NCBI RefSeq assembly: GCF_014646995.1
Contig: NZ_BMOI01000004.1
Location: 95,860 to 159,859 of the forward strand
From: Curtobacterium luteum
GTDB taxonomy: Bacteria > Actinomycetota > Actinomycetes > Actinomycetales > Microbacteriaceae
DNA: 64,000 bases
Reading direction: 5' to 3'
The notes beneath the pieces are model-generated. The model was not told where the DNA came from. It did not search any database and saw nothing but the letters and a program-made list of their open reading frames with translations. This document shows positions 37,702-45,588 of the stretch, piece by piece (the stretch's first letter is position 1; the number at the start of each line of letters is the position of its first letter). Both the position numbers and the translations under genes were made by a program.

Positions 37702-38729
37702 AGGCCCCTCACCGCCCGCGATCGCACCAGGAGGATGAACACGGGCGCCCCGATGAGCGCGGTGACGATCCCGACCTGCAGCTCCCCCGGGTACGCGACG
37801 ACCCGACCGATGACGTCGGCCACGAGCAGGAGCGCCGGGGCGACGATCGCGGACAGCAGGATCGTCCAGCGGTTGTCGGGTCCGGTCAGCCGGCGGACGG
37901 CGTGCGGGACCGCGAGCCCGACGAAGGCGATCGGTCCCGCAGCGGCCACCGCCGACCCGGCCAGCAGCACGGTCACGACCCCGCCGACGACCCGGACGAG
38001 CACGACCCGCTGCCCGAGCGACGCCGCGAGCTCGTCGCCGAGCGCGAGGGTGTTGAGCGACCGCCCGAGCGCGACGGCCACCACGAGCCCGACGAGGACC
38101 GGCACCGTGATCACCCCGGCGGTCCCGAGGTCCTTCCCGGCGAGCGCCCCGACCTGCCAGAAGCGCAGCTGGTCGAGCAGCGCCTGGTCCGTCACGAGCA
38201 CCGCGGTGGTGACCGACGAGAGGGCCGCGGCGACGACGGCGCCCGAGAGCGCGAGGCCGACCGGGGACAGCCCGCGGCGGGCCACGGCTGCGATGCCGTA
38301 GACGAGGAGGGCGGCGAGGCCGGCGCCGACGAAGGCGAACGGCAGGTAGGCGGCGGTGCCGCTCAGGCCGAACAGGGCGATGCCGGCGACCACGGCGAGC
38401 GAGGCCCCGGCGTTGATGCCGAGGACGCTCGGGTCGGCGAGGGGGTTGCGGGTGACCCCCTGCATGACGGCGCCCGCGACGCCGAGGGCCGCGCCGGCGA
38501 GGAGCCCGACGACCGTGCGCGGGACCCGGTTGCCGAGCACGATGAGGCCGATCTCGTCCTGCCGGCCCGGGTGGAGCACGGTGTCGAGGACGGTCCCGAG
38601 CGGGATCGGCCGGGAGCCGAACGCCACGGACAGCGCGACGGCCATCAGGAGGACCACGACCGCAAGCACGGTGGCGCGGACGAGCCGGCCGACGGAGCCG
38701 GGGGCGGGTGCGAGGACGGGAGCTGCCAT
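37698..38729 (-). CDS. FecCD-type iron-siderophore ABC permease (first subunit)
   Basis: 343 residues with the same architecture as its partner: GAALGVAGAVMQGVTRNPLADPSVLG, LALGDELAASLGQ and GPIAFVGLAVPHAVRR. ATG 38729 lies directly next to a DtxR/IdeR-like box, so expression is probably repressed by iron. TAGGGT (38747-38742) within the box is a probable -10, giving a very short leader. Confidence 0.93.
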   Translation of the reverse strand: MAAPVLAPAPGSVGRLVRATVLAVVVLLMAVALSVAFGSRPIPLGTVLDTVLHPGRQDEIGLIVLGNRVPRTVVGLLAGAALGVAGAVMQGVTRNPLADPSVLGINAGASLAVVAGIALFGLSGTAAYLPFAFVGAGLAALLVYGIAAVARRGLSPVGLALSGAVVAAALSSVTTAVLVTDQALLDQLRFWQVGALAGKDLGTAGVITVPVLVGLVVAVALGRSLNTLALGDELAASLGQRVVLVRVVGGVVTVLLAGSAVAAAGPIAFVGLAVPHAVRRLTGPDNRWTILLSAIVAPALLLVADVIGRVVAYPGELQVGIVTALIGAPVFILLVRSRAVRGL

Positions 38730-38748
38730 GGGGGTGAGGCAACCCTAA
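38730..38748 (-). promoter_or_regulatory. DtxR/IdeR-like iron box over the fecCD promoter
   Basis: TTAGGGTTGCCTCACCCCC on the minus strand matches the TTAGGTTAGGCTAACCTAA-type iron box at about 13 of 19 positions and covers the -10 hexamer TAGGGT, immediately before the start codon. Repression by an iron-bound DtxR-family protein is inferred. Confidence 0.6.
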
Positions 38749-38825
38749 CGCGGGCGCCCTCCGTGGCCGGCGCACGCGTTCGGCCGTCCCCGAGCAAGCC
38801 GGGAGCGTGCGCAGTGCTCGTTCAT

Positions 38826-38831
38826 AGGGTC
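38826..38831 (+). promoter_or_regulatory. -10 hexamer TAGGGT for the HtrA-like gene
   Basis: Plus-strand TAGGGT about 75 nt before ATG 38906; leader of about 67 nt with GGAGAG before the start. Confidence 0.4.
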
Positions 38832-38905
38832 TCCTTGGGGAACGGTCCTGTACTGGGATCCATCGACGCCCGACCGGGTCGTCGAGGGACGACCGGAGAG
38901 CACCG

Positions 38906-40432
38906 ATGAACGAGACCCCGAACCCCGACGCCACCGCGGGCGGCACGAACGGCGCGACGACCAGCGGATCCGACGGACGGACGCCGGGCGCCTGGGAGGC
39001 ACCCCACGCCGACCGGTCGACCCTCCGCCCGGCGTACGCCTTCGACGGGAGCGGCCCGTACCTGTACGCACCCGACGGGTCGGGGCCGTACGCGTACACG
39101 TCCGACGGTCGTGGGCCGTACCTCGTCGGCAGCCCGGCGCTCGGACAGTCCTGGGCGAACGGCGCCGCGGCCGCGAACCACCCCGGGTACGCAGGCCACG
39201 CTCCCGCGGGGACGAGGCGGCACCGTCGTCTCGGGCTCGTCATCGGCTCCGGGATCGCCGCGCTCGCCATCGTCGGCGCTGCGGGCGGGACGGCGCTCGG
39301 GCTGTCGTCGCAGCACCCGACGACGACGTCGAGCCAGTCGCAGGGCACGACCACCCTGCCGGGCACGGGGAGCGGCAGCAGCAGTGACGGCAGCGGCACG
39401 AACGGCTTCACCGTCCCCGGCGGCGGGACCGGCAGCGACGGGACCGGCAGTGACGGCACGGGCCAGGGCGGCACGAGCGACGGCGGGACGAGCAGCGGCA
39501 CGAGCACGGAGTCGTCCGCGACCGCCGCGACGAGCGCACAGAAGAAGGGCGTCGTCACGATCAACACCGTCCTCAACTACGACGAGTCGTCGCAGGCCGC
39601 CGGGACCGGGATGATCCTGTCCTCCGACGGCACGGTGCTCACGAACAACCACGTGGTGCAGGGCGCCACGAGCATCACCGTCACCGACGAGACGACGGGC
39701 AAGGAGTACAAGGCCGACGTCGTCGGGACGGACGCGACGCACGACGTCGCGGTCCTCAAGCTCGAGGGCGCGTCGGGCCTCTCCACGGTCACGCTCGACG
39801 ACGACGGTGGCGCGTCGACGGGCGACACCGTCACGGACGTCGGGAACGCGGAGGGCACGGGGAACCTCGTGGCCGCCGAGGGCACGGTGACCGCCACGGA
39901 CCAGGACATCCAGGTGCAGAGCGAGTCCGGCACGGGTACCGAGTCCCTCACCGGCATGATCCAGATCGCGGCGGACATCGTGTCCGGCGACTCCGGCGGG
40001 CCCGTGCTCGACAGCGAGGGCGTGGTCGTCGGCATGGCGACCGCGGCGTCCTCGGGTTCGACGGAGGTCACGGGCTTCGCGATCCCGATCTCGACCGCGA
40101 AGTCGATCGCGGAGAAGATCCTCGCGGGTGAGTCCTCCTCGACGGTCACGATCGGCCTGCCGGCGTTCCTCGGGGTCGAGGTCAGCGGCACCGCCACGAC
40201 CGGCGGCGTCGCGGTCGCGGGCACGGTCGAGGGGTCGGGCGCGGCGAAGGCGGGCCTCGAGTCCGGCGACGTCATCACGGCCCTCGACGGGACGGCTGTC
40301 TCGACCTCGGACGCGCTGACGAAGGCGATCCAGTCGCACAGCGTCGGCGACACGGTGACCGTCACCTACACGGACGCCGCCGGCACGTCGCACACCGTGA
40401 CGGTCACGCTGACCGCGGGGCCCGCCGCTTAG
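38906..40432 (+). CDS. Membrane-anchored HtrA/DegP-like serine protease with PDZ domain
   Basis: 508 residues. A disordered cytoplasmic N-terminus with a GPYxYxxDGxGPY repeat (about 50-72), a helix at about 108-132, a long Gly/Ser/Thr linker, a trypsin-fold domain with His249 (TNNHVV), Asp280 (THDVAVLKL) and Ser363 (SGDSGGPV), and a PDZ domain at about 417-505. HtrA proteins usually have GNSGGP; the SGDSGGP here is typical of secreted chymotrypsin-like enzymes. Likely role in extracytoplasmic protein quality control. ATG 38906 with GGAGAG. Confidence 0.92.
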   Translation: MNETPNPDATAGGTNGATTSGSDGRTPGAWEAPHADRSTLRPAYAFDGSGPYLYAPDGSGPYAYTSDGRGPYLVGSPALGQSWANGAAAANHPGYAGHAPAGTRRHRRLGLVIGSGIAALAIVGAAGGTALGLSSQHPTTTSSQSQGTTTLPGTGSGSSSDGSGTNGFTVPGGGTGSDGTGSDGTGQGGTSDGGTSSGTSTESSATAATSAQKKGVVTINTVLNYDESSQAAGTGMILSSDGTVLTNNHVVQGATSITVTDETTGKEYKADVVGTDATHDVAVLKLEGASGLSTVTLDDDGGASTGDTVTDVGNAEGTGNLVAAEGTVTATDQDIQVQSESGTGTESLTGMIQIAADIVSGDSGGPVLDSEGVVVGMATAASSGSTEVTGFAIPISTAKSIAEKILAGESSSTVTIGLPAFLGVEVSGTATTGGVAVAGTVEGSGAAKAGLESGDVITALDGTAVSTSDALTKAIQSHSVGDTVTVTYTDAAGTSHTVTVTLTAGPAA

Positions 40433-40439
40433 GAGCCCT

Positions 40440-40538
40440 GTACCGCCCGCACCACCGACCGGTACACGTCGGCAGAGGGAGCGCTGCAGTCCGCTACGCG
40501 CCCAGCACCGCCCGCACCACCGACCGGTACACGTTGGC
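40440..40538. repeat. Direct repeat of the 3' end of the downstream minus-strand gene
   Basis: A 34-bp segment at 40505-40538, inside the 3' end of the minus-strand gene (encoding VYRSVVRAV), recurs at 40440-40473, beyond that gene's stop, with 2 mismatches and 65-bp offset. A tandem duplication of the gene end, or a replaced C-terminus, would explain it. Confidence 0.8.
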
Positions 40539-41648
40539 CGGGGAGTCCGCCGAGAACGCGGTCGCCCCGGCCTCGGTGCGTCCGACGCGCGCGAAGCCGT
40601 GCCCCTCGGCCCGGACGATCGTGACCGGCTCCGGTCGTCCCGGACGCCGCAGGTGCGACACCGTCCAGGGGGCGGTCCAGAAGCGCGCCAGCCGCGGGTC
40701 GCCCTCGGCGACGTCGGCGGGGAGGCCCGGCGCGCTGTCCCCGCCGCCGAGGCGGCGTGCCACGAGGTCCGCCCGGAGCGACCCCGTCCGGAACGGGAAG
40801 GTCCACGCCGGGCCGATGCCGAGCCTCCCGGCCATCAGCGCGACCACGCGCTCCGGCGTGGCGGCGGCGACCACCTGGTCCTCGGTGCCGTCGACGACGG
40901 TGCCGTCCCAGGCCTGGAGGCGCGACTCGCCCCCGCCGGGGAGGCGCTGTTCCAGCGTGGTCGGCTGGGTGTCCTCGCCCCAGGGGGCGAGCAGTGCCTG
41001 CGTGGTGTCCGGCAGGGTGCCGAGGCGTCCGACGAGCCCCGCGTCGATGAGTTCACGGCCGGCGGAGCTGCGGAGGAGGCCCGGGTTCCACCGGCGCCCG
41101 GCGAGGCTGCGGAGGGTCGTCACGGCCTCGGCGGTGAGGCGCGACCCGTCGACGACGGTCGGCGTCGGCGCCCCGGGCAGCGGTTCGAGGTCGCGGTGCG
41201 GTCGTACCGGCGTGCGTTCGGTGGCCCGGACGGTGTCGAGCACGGCGAACACGACGTCGTCGGTCGCGAGCATGCGGGACAGCGGTCGCTCGATCGTGAG
41301 GTCGACCCGGTGCCGCCCGGTCACGAAGAGCAGGTGGGCGCCGACGACGGCGCCGTCCTCGTCGGGCCGGACGTACTCGACGAGGCGGGCGGGTGCGTCC
41401 GCGGTGGTCCAGACGTCGACACCGACGAGCAGGAGCCCGTCGACGGATCCCGGCAGCCGGTCCAGGAGGCTCGTGTGCTCCTCGGCGATCGTCCGGTCGC
41501 TCGGGCGTGAGCGCACGGTGAGCACGACGTCGTCGCCGCCGATGCGGAGGTCCGCCTGGGGCGTGTCCTCGCGGCGCCAGGACTCCGGGCGGCGCAGGGT
41601 GAGGCGTGCCGTGCGGTCCTCGGTGCCGAGCGGGACGGGGACTGCCAT
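40494..41648 (-). CDS. Hypothetical protein, conserved-looking, function unknown
   Basis: 384 residues from ATG 41648. No signal peptide or membrane helix. The N-terminal ~140 residues (ADLRIGGDDVVLTVRSRPSD, TIERPLSRML) look like an alpha/beta domain similar to stress-type DUF1795/DcrB folds; the C-terminal ~190 residues look like a separate globular domain ending VYRSVVRAVLGA. I recognise no catalytic motif. Codon use is like its neighbours. The start is set by a -10 hexamer 7 nt upstream; the frame's extension to 41822 is repeat DNA. Confidence 0.75.
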   Translation of the reverse strand: MAVPVPLGTEDRTARLTLRRPESWRREDTPQADLRIGGDDVVLTVRSRPSDRTIAEEHTSLLDRLPGSVDGLLLVGVDVWTTADAPARLVEYVRPDEDGAVVGAHLLFVTGRHRVDLTIERPLSRMLATDDVVFAVLDTVRATERTPVRPHRDLEPLPGAPTPTVVDGSRLTAEAVTTLRSLAGRRWNPGLLRSSAGRELIDAGLVGRLGTLPDTTQALLAPWGEDTQPTTLEQRLPGGGESRLQAWDGTVVDGTEDQVVAAATPERVVALMAGRLGIGPAWTFPFRTGSLRADLVARRLGGGDSAPGLPADVAEGDPRLARFWTAPWTVSHLRRPGRPEPVTIVRAEGHGFARVGRTEAGATAFSADSPANVYRSVVRAVLGA

Positions 41649-41655
41649 GCCTCCG

Positions 41656-41661
41656 AGGCTA
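41656..41661 (-). promoter_or_regulatory. -10 hexamer TAGCCT (leaderless)
   Basis: Minus-strand TAGCCT ends 7 nt before ATG 41648. GGAGG is present but lies 1 nt from the ATG, too close to act as a ribosome-binding site. Confidence 0.5.
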
Positions 41662-41719
41662 CGTGTGTCGCCTGGTCGAGCCAGGTGCGGCACGCCGGGC
41701 GCGGGGGGCGCGGACGGAC

Positions 41720-41832
41720 GGTGCGAGGTTTCCGGCACGGTGCGAGGTCCTCGGGGTCCCACGGTGTGCAGAACCTCGCACCGCGCGGGCGCGCCCTCGC
41801 ACCGCGCGGGCGCACCTCGCACCGTGCGAGGG
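41720..41832. repeat. Family-C palindromes (GGTGCGAGG)
   Basis: GGTGCGAGGT/ACCTCGCACC blocks occur two times forward and three times reversed in about 110 bp (GGTGCGAGGTTT, GGTGCGAGGTCC, AACCTCGCACCG, CCCTCGCACCG, CACCTCGCACCG). They can pair in several registers. The cluster lies between two tandem minus-strand genes. Confidence 0.75.
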
Positions 41833-42075
41833 TCAGCGGCGCCGCGGCGGCGGCGGGACGGGCTTCGCGGCGACGACGTCCGCGAGCGCGACCTCGACCG
41901 GACCGCGCCGGGTGTCGACCGTCACCGTGGTGGCAGTGCGGGCGACCAGCTCGCCGAGCGCGTCCCGGGCACCCTCGCCGTGGTGCGCGCGGACGACGAC
42001 CCGGTCGCCGAGCGCCGCGTCGTGCAGCACCCCGAGCGCCAGTGCCCGTGCGACGGCGGCGGGATCGGTGGTCAC
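41833..42075 (-). CDS. Small SH3-like domain protein (Rv0428c N-domain-like)
   Basis: 80 residues. GDRVVVRAHHGEGARDALGEL plus RTATTVTVDTRRGPVEV and AKPVPPPPRR resemble the SH3-like module fused to GNAT acetyltransferases in Rv0428c-type proteins; here it stands alone with no acetyltransferase domain. Function unknown. GTG 42075 is set by TACCCT (42088-42083) 7 nt upstream, a leaderless start. Divergent from the S4 gene by 42 bp. Confidence 0.7.
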   Translation of the reverse strand: MTTDPAAVARALALGVLHDAALGDRVVVRAHHGEGARDALGELVARTATTVTVDTRRGPVEVALADVVAAKPVPPPPRRR

Positions 42076-42082
42076 GCGTCCC

Positions 42083-42111
42083 AGGGTAGGGCGGTGCCGG
42101 CGTCCTAGAGT
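42083..42111. promoter_or_regulatory. Divergent leaderless promoters for the SH3-like and S4 genes
   Basis: Minus-strand TACCCT (42088-42083) ends 7 nt before GTG 42075; plus-strand TAGAGT (42106-42111) ends 6 nt before ATG 42118. The 42-bp gap between the two starts holds both -10 boxes and no ribosome-binding site. Confidence 0.55.
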
Positions 42112-42117
42112 GTCGGG

Positions 42118-42480
42118 ATGGAGAAGGCACGGGTCGACAGCTGGATCTGGGCGGTCCGCATCACGAAGACCCGCTCCGCCGCGACGGCCGCGTGCAAGGC
42201 CGGGCACGTCCGGGTGAACGGCGAGCGCGCGAAGGCAGCGCAGCCGATCGGCCCCGGCGACGAGGTCCGGGTGCGCCAGAACGGCTTCGACCGGATCGTG
42301 GTGGTGCGGGGCATCATCCTCAAGCGGACGAGTGCCCCGGAGGCGGCGAAGCACTTCGAGGACAAGACCCCGCCGCGACCGCCCCGCGAGGAGGCCGGGT
42401 TCGTGCCGCAGCGCGACCGGGGCGCCGGGCGTCCGAGCAAGCGGGAGCGCCGGGACCTCGAGAAGCTGCGGGGCTACTGA
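42118..42480 (+). CDS. S4-domain RNA-binding protein (Hsp15/HslR-like)
   Basis: 120 residues. The S4 core is VDSWIWAVRITKTRSAATAACKAGHVRVNG; in E. coli Hsp15 this fold binds the 50S subunit with stalled nascent chains. A basic C-terminus (RPSKRERRDLEKLRGY) completes the family pattern. ATG 42118, leaderless promoter. Ribosome rescue under stress is the likely role (family knowledge). Confidence 0.9.
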   Translation: MEKARVDSWIWAVRITKTRSAATAACKAGHVRVNGERAKAAQPIGPGDEVRVRQNGFDRIVVVRGIILKRTSAPEAAKHFEDKTPPRPPREEAGFVPQRDRGAGRPSKRERRDLEKLRGY

Positions 42481-42499
42481 CGCCCGACCGGCTCGGACG

Positions 42500-43447
42500 T
42501 CAGACGAACCGGACGGTCTGCTGGAGACGGTCGCGGACGTCGAACACGTCGACCGAACCGACCGGGGACAGCGCGCCGGAGAGCACGTACGCCAGGGCGC
42601 TGCGTCGCACGACGAAGGCCGTCGGCTTGCGGTGGGACCCGACGAGTTGGACGTCCTCGTCGACGGCGGAGTCCGGCACGACGAGGATCCGGCCGGTGAA
42701 GCGCACGCGGGTCTGCTTCTCGACGGCGCGGGCGGCGCGCACGAGTTCCTTGACGGGCCGCTCCCCCGGCGCCAGGGTCTCGCCGGTGATCTCGCCGCCG
42801 TCGACCTGCACGGGGCCGCCCCAGTCGATGGACTCGAGCGCCCAGAGGCCGGAGTTCGTCAGGACGGCGTGGTCGAGCTTGCCCTCGGGTCCGGCGTCGA
42901 GGTCGTGCCAGACGGTCACGCCGATGCCCATGTCGGCGACGATGGAGGCCGTCGCCTCCTCGGCGAGCGCCTCACCGAGCAGGCGGCGGACGTGCCGGGG
43001 TGCGGAGCGGACGAGGGCGGGGTCGTAGGGGTCCTCGATGGGGTCGCCGAGTCCGACCCACTCGCGTTCGGCCTGCAGGAAGACCTCGCGAGAGCGTCCG
43101 CCGGGGTGCCCGTGGGACCGGGCGCGCGGGCGGGAGTCGCGACGTGCCGCCGGGGGTGCGTAGGCGTCGCGGGGTGATCCGTGCCTCCAGGCGGAGGATC
43201 CGGACGGACCGGACTCGTGCGGGGCCGAGCCGGGACGGGCGCCGGCGTCGTAGGCGCGGCGCGCGGCGGGCGTGCCGATGCGCTCCCAGGCGAGCTGGAC
43301 GCGGCGGAAGGACTGGGGGTCGCCACCGAGGTCGGGGTGCGACTCGCGGGCGGCCTTGCGGTAGGCGCGTCGGAGGGCGTCGTCGTCGGCGGTCGCGGGG
43401 ACGCCGAGGACCTCGTAGGGGGTGGCGTCGGCCGGGCTGTCGGTCAT
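42500..43447 (-). CDS. J-domain protein fused to a NERD-like domain
   Basis: 315 residues. The N-terminal J domain (YEVLGVPATADDDALRRAYR, then SHPDLGGD with the essential HPD) is followed by a basic linker (about 75-125) and a C-terminal domain with EGKLDHAVLTNSGLWALES and GRILVVPDSAVDEDVQ. This resembles NERD/restriction-like folds seen in nuclease-related proteins. It would recruit DnaK to an unknown partner. A TAATGT hexamer 9 nt upstream of ATG 43447 suggests a near-leaderless mRNA. Confidence 0.8.
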   Translation of the reverse strand: MTDSPADATPYEVLGVPATADDDALRRAYRKAARESHPDLGGDPQSFRRVQLAWERIGTPAARRAYDAGARPGSAPHESGPSGSSAWRHGSPRDAYAPPAARRDSRPRARSHGHPGGRSREVFLQAEREWVGLGDPIEDPYDPALVRSAPRHVRRLLGEALAEEATASIVADMGIGVTVWHDLDAGPEGKLDHAVLTNSGLWALESIDWGGPVQVDGGEITGETLAPGERPVKELVRAARAVEKQTRVRFTGRILVVPDSAVDEDVQLVGSHRKPTAFVVRRSALAYVLSGALSPVGSVDVFDVRDRLQQTVRFV

Positions 43448-43585
43448 GGCCCTGCGACATTACCCGAGGCAGTGTCGGGGTCCGCCGCACGTGCGCTGGG
43501 TGCTGGCTGGAGGCGCGGGGCGCGACCGGCGGGCGACGGCCGACACCGTCGGCGTGAGCGCGCGTGAGCTCGTGTGGGCTCGCGA

Positions 43586-44677
43586 TCACGCGGGCGGGGC
43601 GACGTCGAACGTCACGGGGGCGACGAGCCAGCGTGCGTACCGCTCGGCAGCGGCCTCGAGCGCGCGGACGGCTGCGGGGTCCAGGGGCTCGAACGGCGTG
43701 ACGACGAGCCGGATGCCGGTCGAGCGCTCCGCCCGGGTCCACGTGCCCGCGACGACCCCGCGGACGACGGCCATCGGCAGGAAGACCCCGTTGCCACCCG
43801 GTACCACGCGGTCCTGGTGCACGACGGGCAGCTGCGCGCTCCGGTCCGCGTAGCCGAGGAGGTACTCGTCGAACCCGGGCAGCAGGTGTCCGGTGGGGAC
43901 TCCTCCCGGAGCCGGACGGTCCGCGAGCGCGAGGAGCCCGTCGCCGAGCCGTTCGATCGCGTCCCCGGCGGCCGCGGCGCCCCGTCGGACGTCGCCGATC
44001 GGGAGCTTCTTCCACGCGGCGGTGTCGGCCTCGGTCGCGGGACCCCGCCCCCGCAGGTGTCCGGTGACGACGCGCCGCAGGGCCTCGTCGCGGTCGGGCA
44101 GGTCCTCGGTGGCCGGCGCCCACTCGTCCAGGAGCACGATGCCCTGCCCCACCCGCGCGGTCGGCCCCCACACCACCAGGCCGTCGAGGGCGAGCCGGAG
44201 CAGCAGGTGGTAGCCGCGCCCGCCCGCCGGGTCGATCCCGACCGCGCGCCAGTGGTCGAAGAGGTCGTCGCGCACGAGGGACCGGCCCCCGTGGAGGGCG
44301 TCCACGGTGGCGTCCCTCGCGCGGGTCACGAGCGCGTCGTCGATCCCGAGCTCGGTGGCGCGCCGGGCGATGGAGCGGATGGTCCGCTCGGCGGTGAGCG
44401 ATGCGATGAGCCGGAGGTCGTCCGGCCGGAGCGCGTGCAGCGTGCCGCGCATCGGCCACGCCCGGACGACCTCGCCGCGGTCGAACGCAGCACGGACGTC
44501 CGCGCGGGTCGAGCCGGGGGCGCGTACACCGATCGCCCACAGCACCTGCCCGAGGTCCTGCCCCTGCACCGCCGTCATCCGGGCGACCACCGCGGCCGGG
44601 GTCGCGCCGGGAGCACCGACGCCCTGCGCGGCGAGCCGTTCGGCGCGGAGCCGGGCGGGTGTCAGCGTCGCGGGCAC
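43586..44677 (-). CDS. Winged-helix DNA-binding protein (AlkZ/HTH_42 family)
   Basis: 363 residues of the PF06224 family, whose studied members (YcaQ/AlkZ) are DNA glycosylases that unhook interstrand crosslinks. MTAVQGQDLGQVLWAIGVR resembles the catalytic Gln-rich motif but with Gly between the Gln residues; RAWPMRGTLHAL, LLPGFDEYLLGYADR and NGVFLPMAVVRGVVAGTW are family blocks. GTG 44677, 15 nt after the phosphotransferase stop, so likely co-transcribed. Glycosylase activity is inference. Confidence 0.85.
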   Translation of the reverse strand: MPATLTPARLRAERLAAQGVGAPGATPAAVVARMTAVQGQDLGQVLWAIGVRAPGSTRADVRAAFDRGEVVRAWPMRGTLHALRPDDLRLIASLTAERTIRSIARRATELGIDDALVTRARDATVDALHGGRSLVRDDLFDHWRAVGIDPAGGRGYHLLLRLALDGLVVWGPTARVGQGIVLLDEWAPATEDLPDRDEALRRVVTGHLRGRGPATEADTAAWKKLPIGDVRRGAAAAGDAIERLGDGLLALADRPAPGGVPTGHLLPGFDEYLLGYADRSAQLPVVHQDRVVPGGNGVFLPMAVVRGVVAGTWTRAERSTGIRLVVTPFEPLDPAAVRALEAAAERYARWLVAPVTFDVAPPA

Positions 44678-44692
44678 CGTCGGGCGGACGGG

Positions 44693-45433
44693 TCAGGCGA
44701 CCGCGGCGGCGATCGCGTCCGCGTGCTCCTCGATGAACGCCACGTCGGCACGGTAGAGCTCGACGTGCCCGTGTCGGAGGTCGCTCACGAACTTCGGGTC
44801 CCCCGCGGCGGCCTCGGTCTCGATGGTCGTGACCAGCGCCACGAGCGAGGACACCATGGTCTCGACGAGGACCGACCGCGAGCGGGCGTCGAGGCCGTAG
44901 GCGCGGCAGAACTCCGCGGCGCGCCCGAGCCGGTGTTCGAGGCTCGCGGAACCGCCCTCGACGAGGCCGGTGGTGAAGGGCGCGAAGCGGTACACGGCAC
45001 TCGCGACGTCCCACACCCGCGGACCGGGGTGCGCGGTGTCGAAGTCGATGATGCCCACGGCGGCGATGCCGTCGTAGACGCAGTTGTAGGGCGCGAAGTC
45101 ACCGTGGACGATCGTCTCGACGGGGGCGCGCTCGGCCTGGGACCACACGTCGGCGTCGCTGCGGGGGTAGTCCTGCGCGGCGTCGTGGTAGTGCCGGAGC
45201 ATCCGGGCGGTGGTGACGAGCGCGGCCTCGCTGGCGATGTCCTGGTTCCACGGGTAGTCCCCCGCGGTGCCCGGGACGAACGACACCGTCTCGAGCGTGT
45301 CCCCGAGTGAGATCGGTTCCGGGACCCCGACGAACCCCTGTCCGTGCGCGTGCTCGAGCAGCCGGTGGACGGTGGGCGTCCACGGACCCGCCGGGCGGTG
45401 CACCCGGTCGTCGGCCCTGGTGATGCGTTCCAT
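44693..45433 (-). CDS. Aminoglycoside phosphotransferase-family kinase
   Basis: 246 residues; kinase-like fold with the catalytic loop VHGDFAPYN and metal-binding IIDFDTAHPGPRVWD. The N-lobe is short for the family. Substrate unknown: many chromosomal members act on small metabolites rather than antibiotics. ATG 45433 has AGGAGG upstream. Divergent from the gntR gene, in an operon with the AlkZ-like gene. Confidence 0.88.
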   Translation of the reverse strand: MERITRADDRVHRPAGPWTPTVHRLLEHAHGQGFVGVPEPISLGDTLETVSFVPGTAGDYPWNQDIASEAALVTTARMLRHYHDAAQDYPRSDADVWSQAERAPVETIVHGDFAPYNCVYDGIAAVGIIDFDTAHPGPRVWDVASAVYRFAPFTTGLVEGGSASLEHRLGRAAEFCRAYGLDARSRSVLVETMVSSLVALVTTIETEAAAGDPKFVSDLRHGHVELYRADVAFIEEHADAIAAAVA

Positions 45434-45560
45434 CAGGGGAACCTCCTGTGTCGAACGTCCTCGTTGACGTTGGCCGCCAGCGTATCCGTGCGGCTCGCAC
45501 CGCGCCGAGGACGATGTCGGGACGTCACGCGACCGTCACGGGACGGAAATGCGTGCAGCG

Positions 45561-45580
45561 TTGCATGCAAGGCGTAGACT
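45561..45580 (+). promoter_or_regulatory. gntR promoter with a perfect TTGCATGCAA palindrome
   Basis: The 10-bp perfect palindrome TTGCATGCAA (45561-45570) lies 4 bp upstream of TAGACT (45575-45580), itself 8 nt before GTG 45589. FCD-type GntR proteins bind such short AT-rich palindromes, so this is a likely autoregulatory operator. Confidence 0.6.
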
Positions 45581-45588
45581 CGGTGCTC

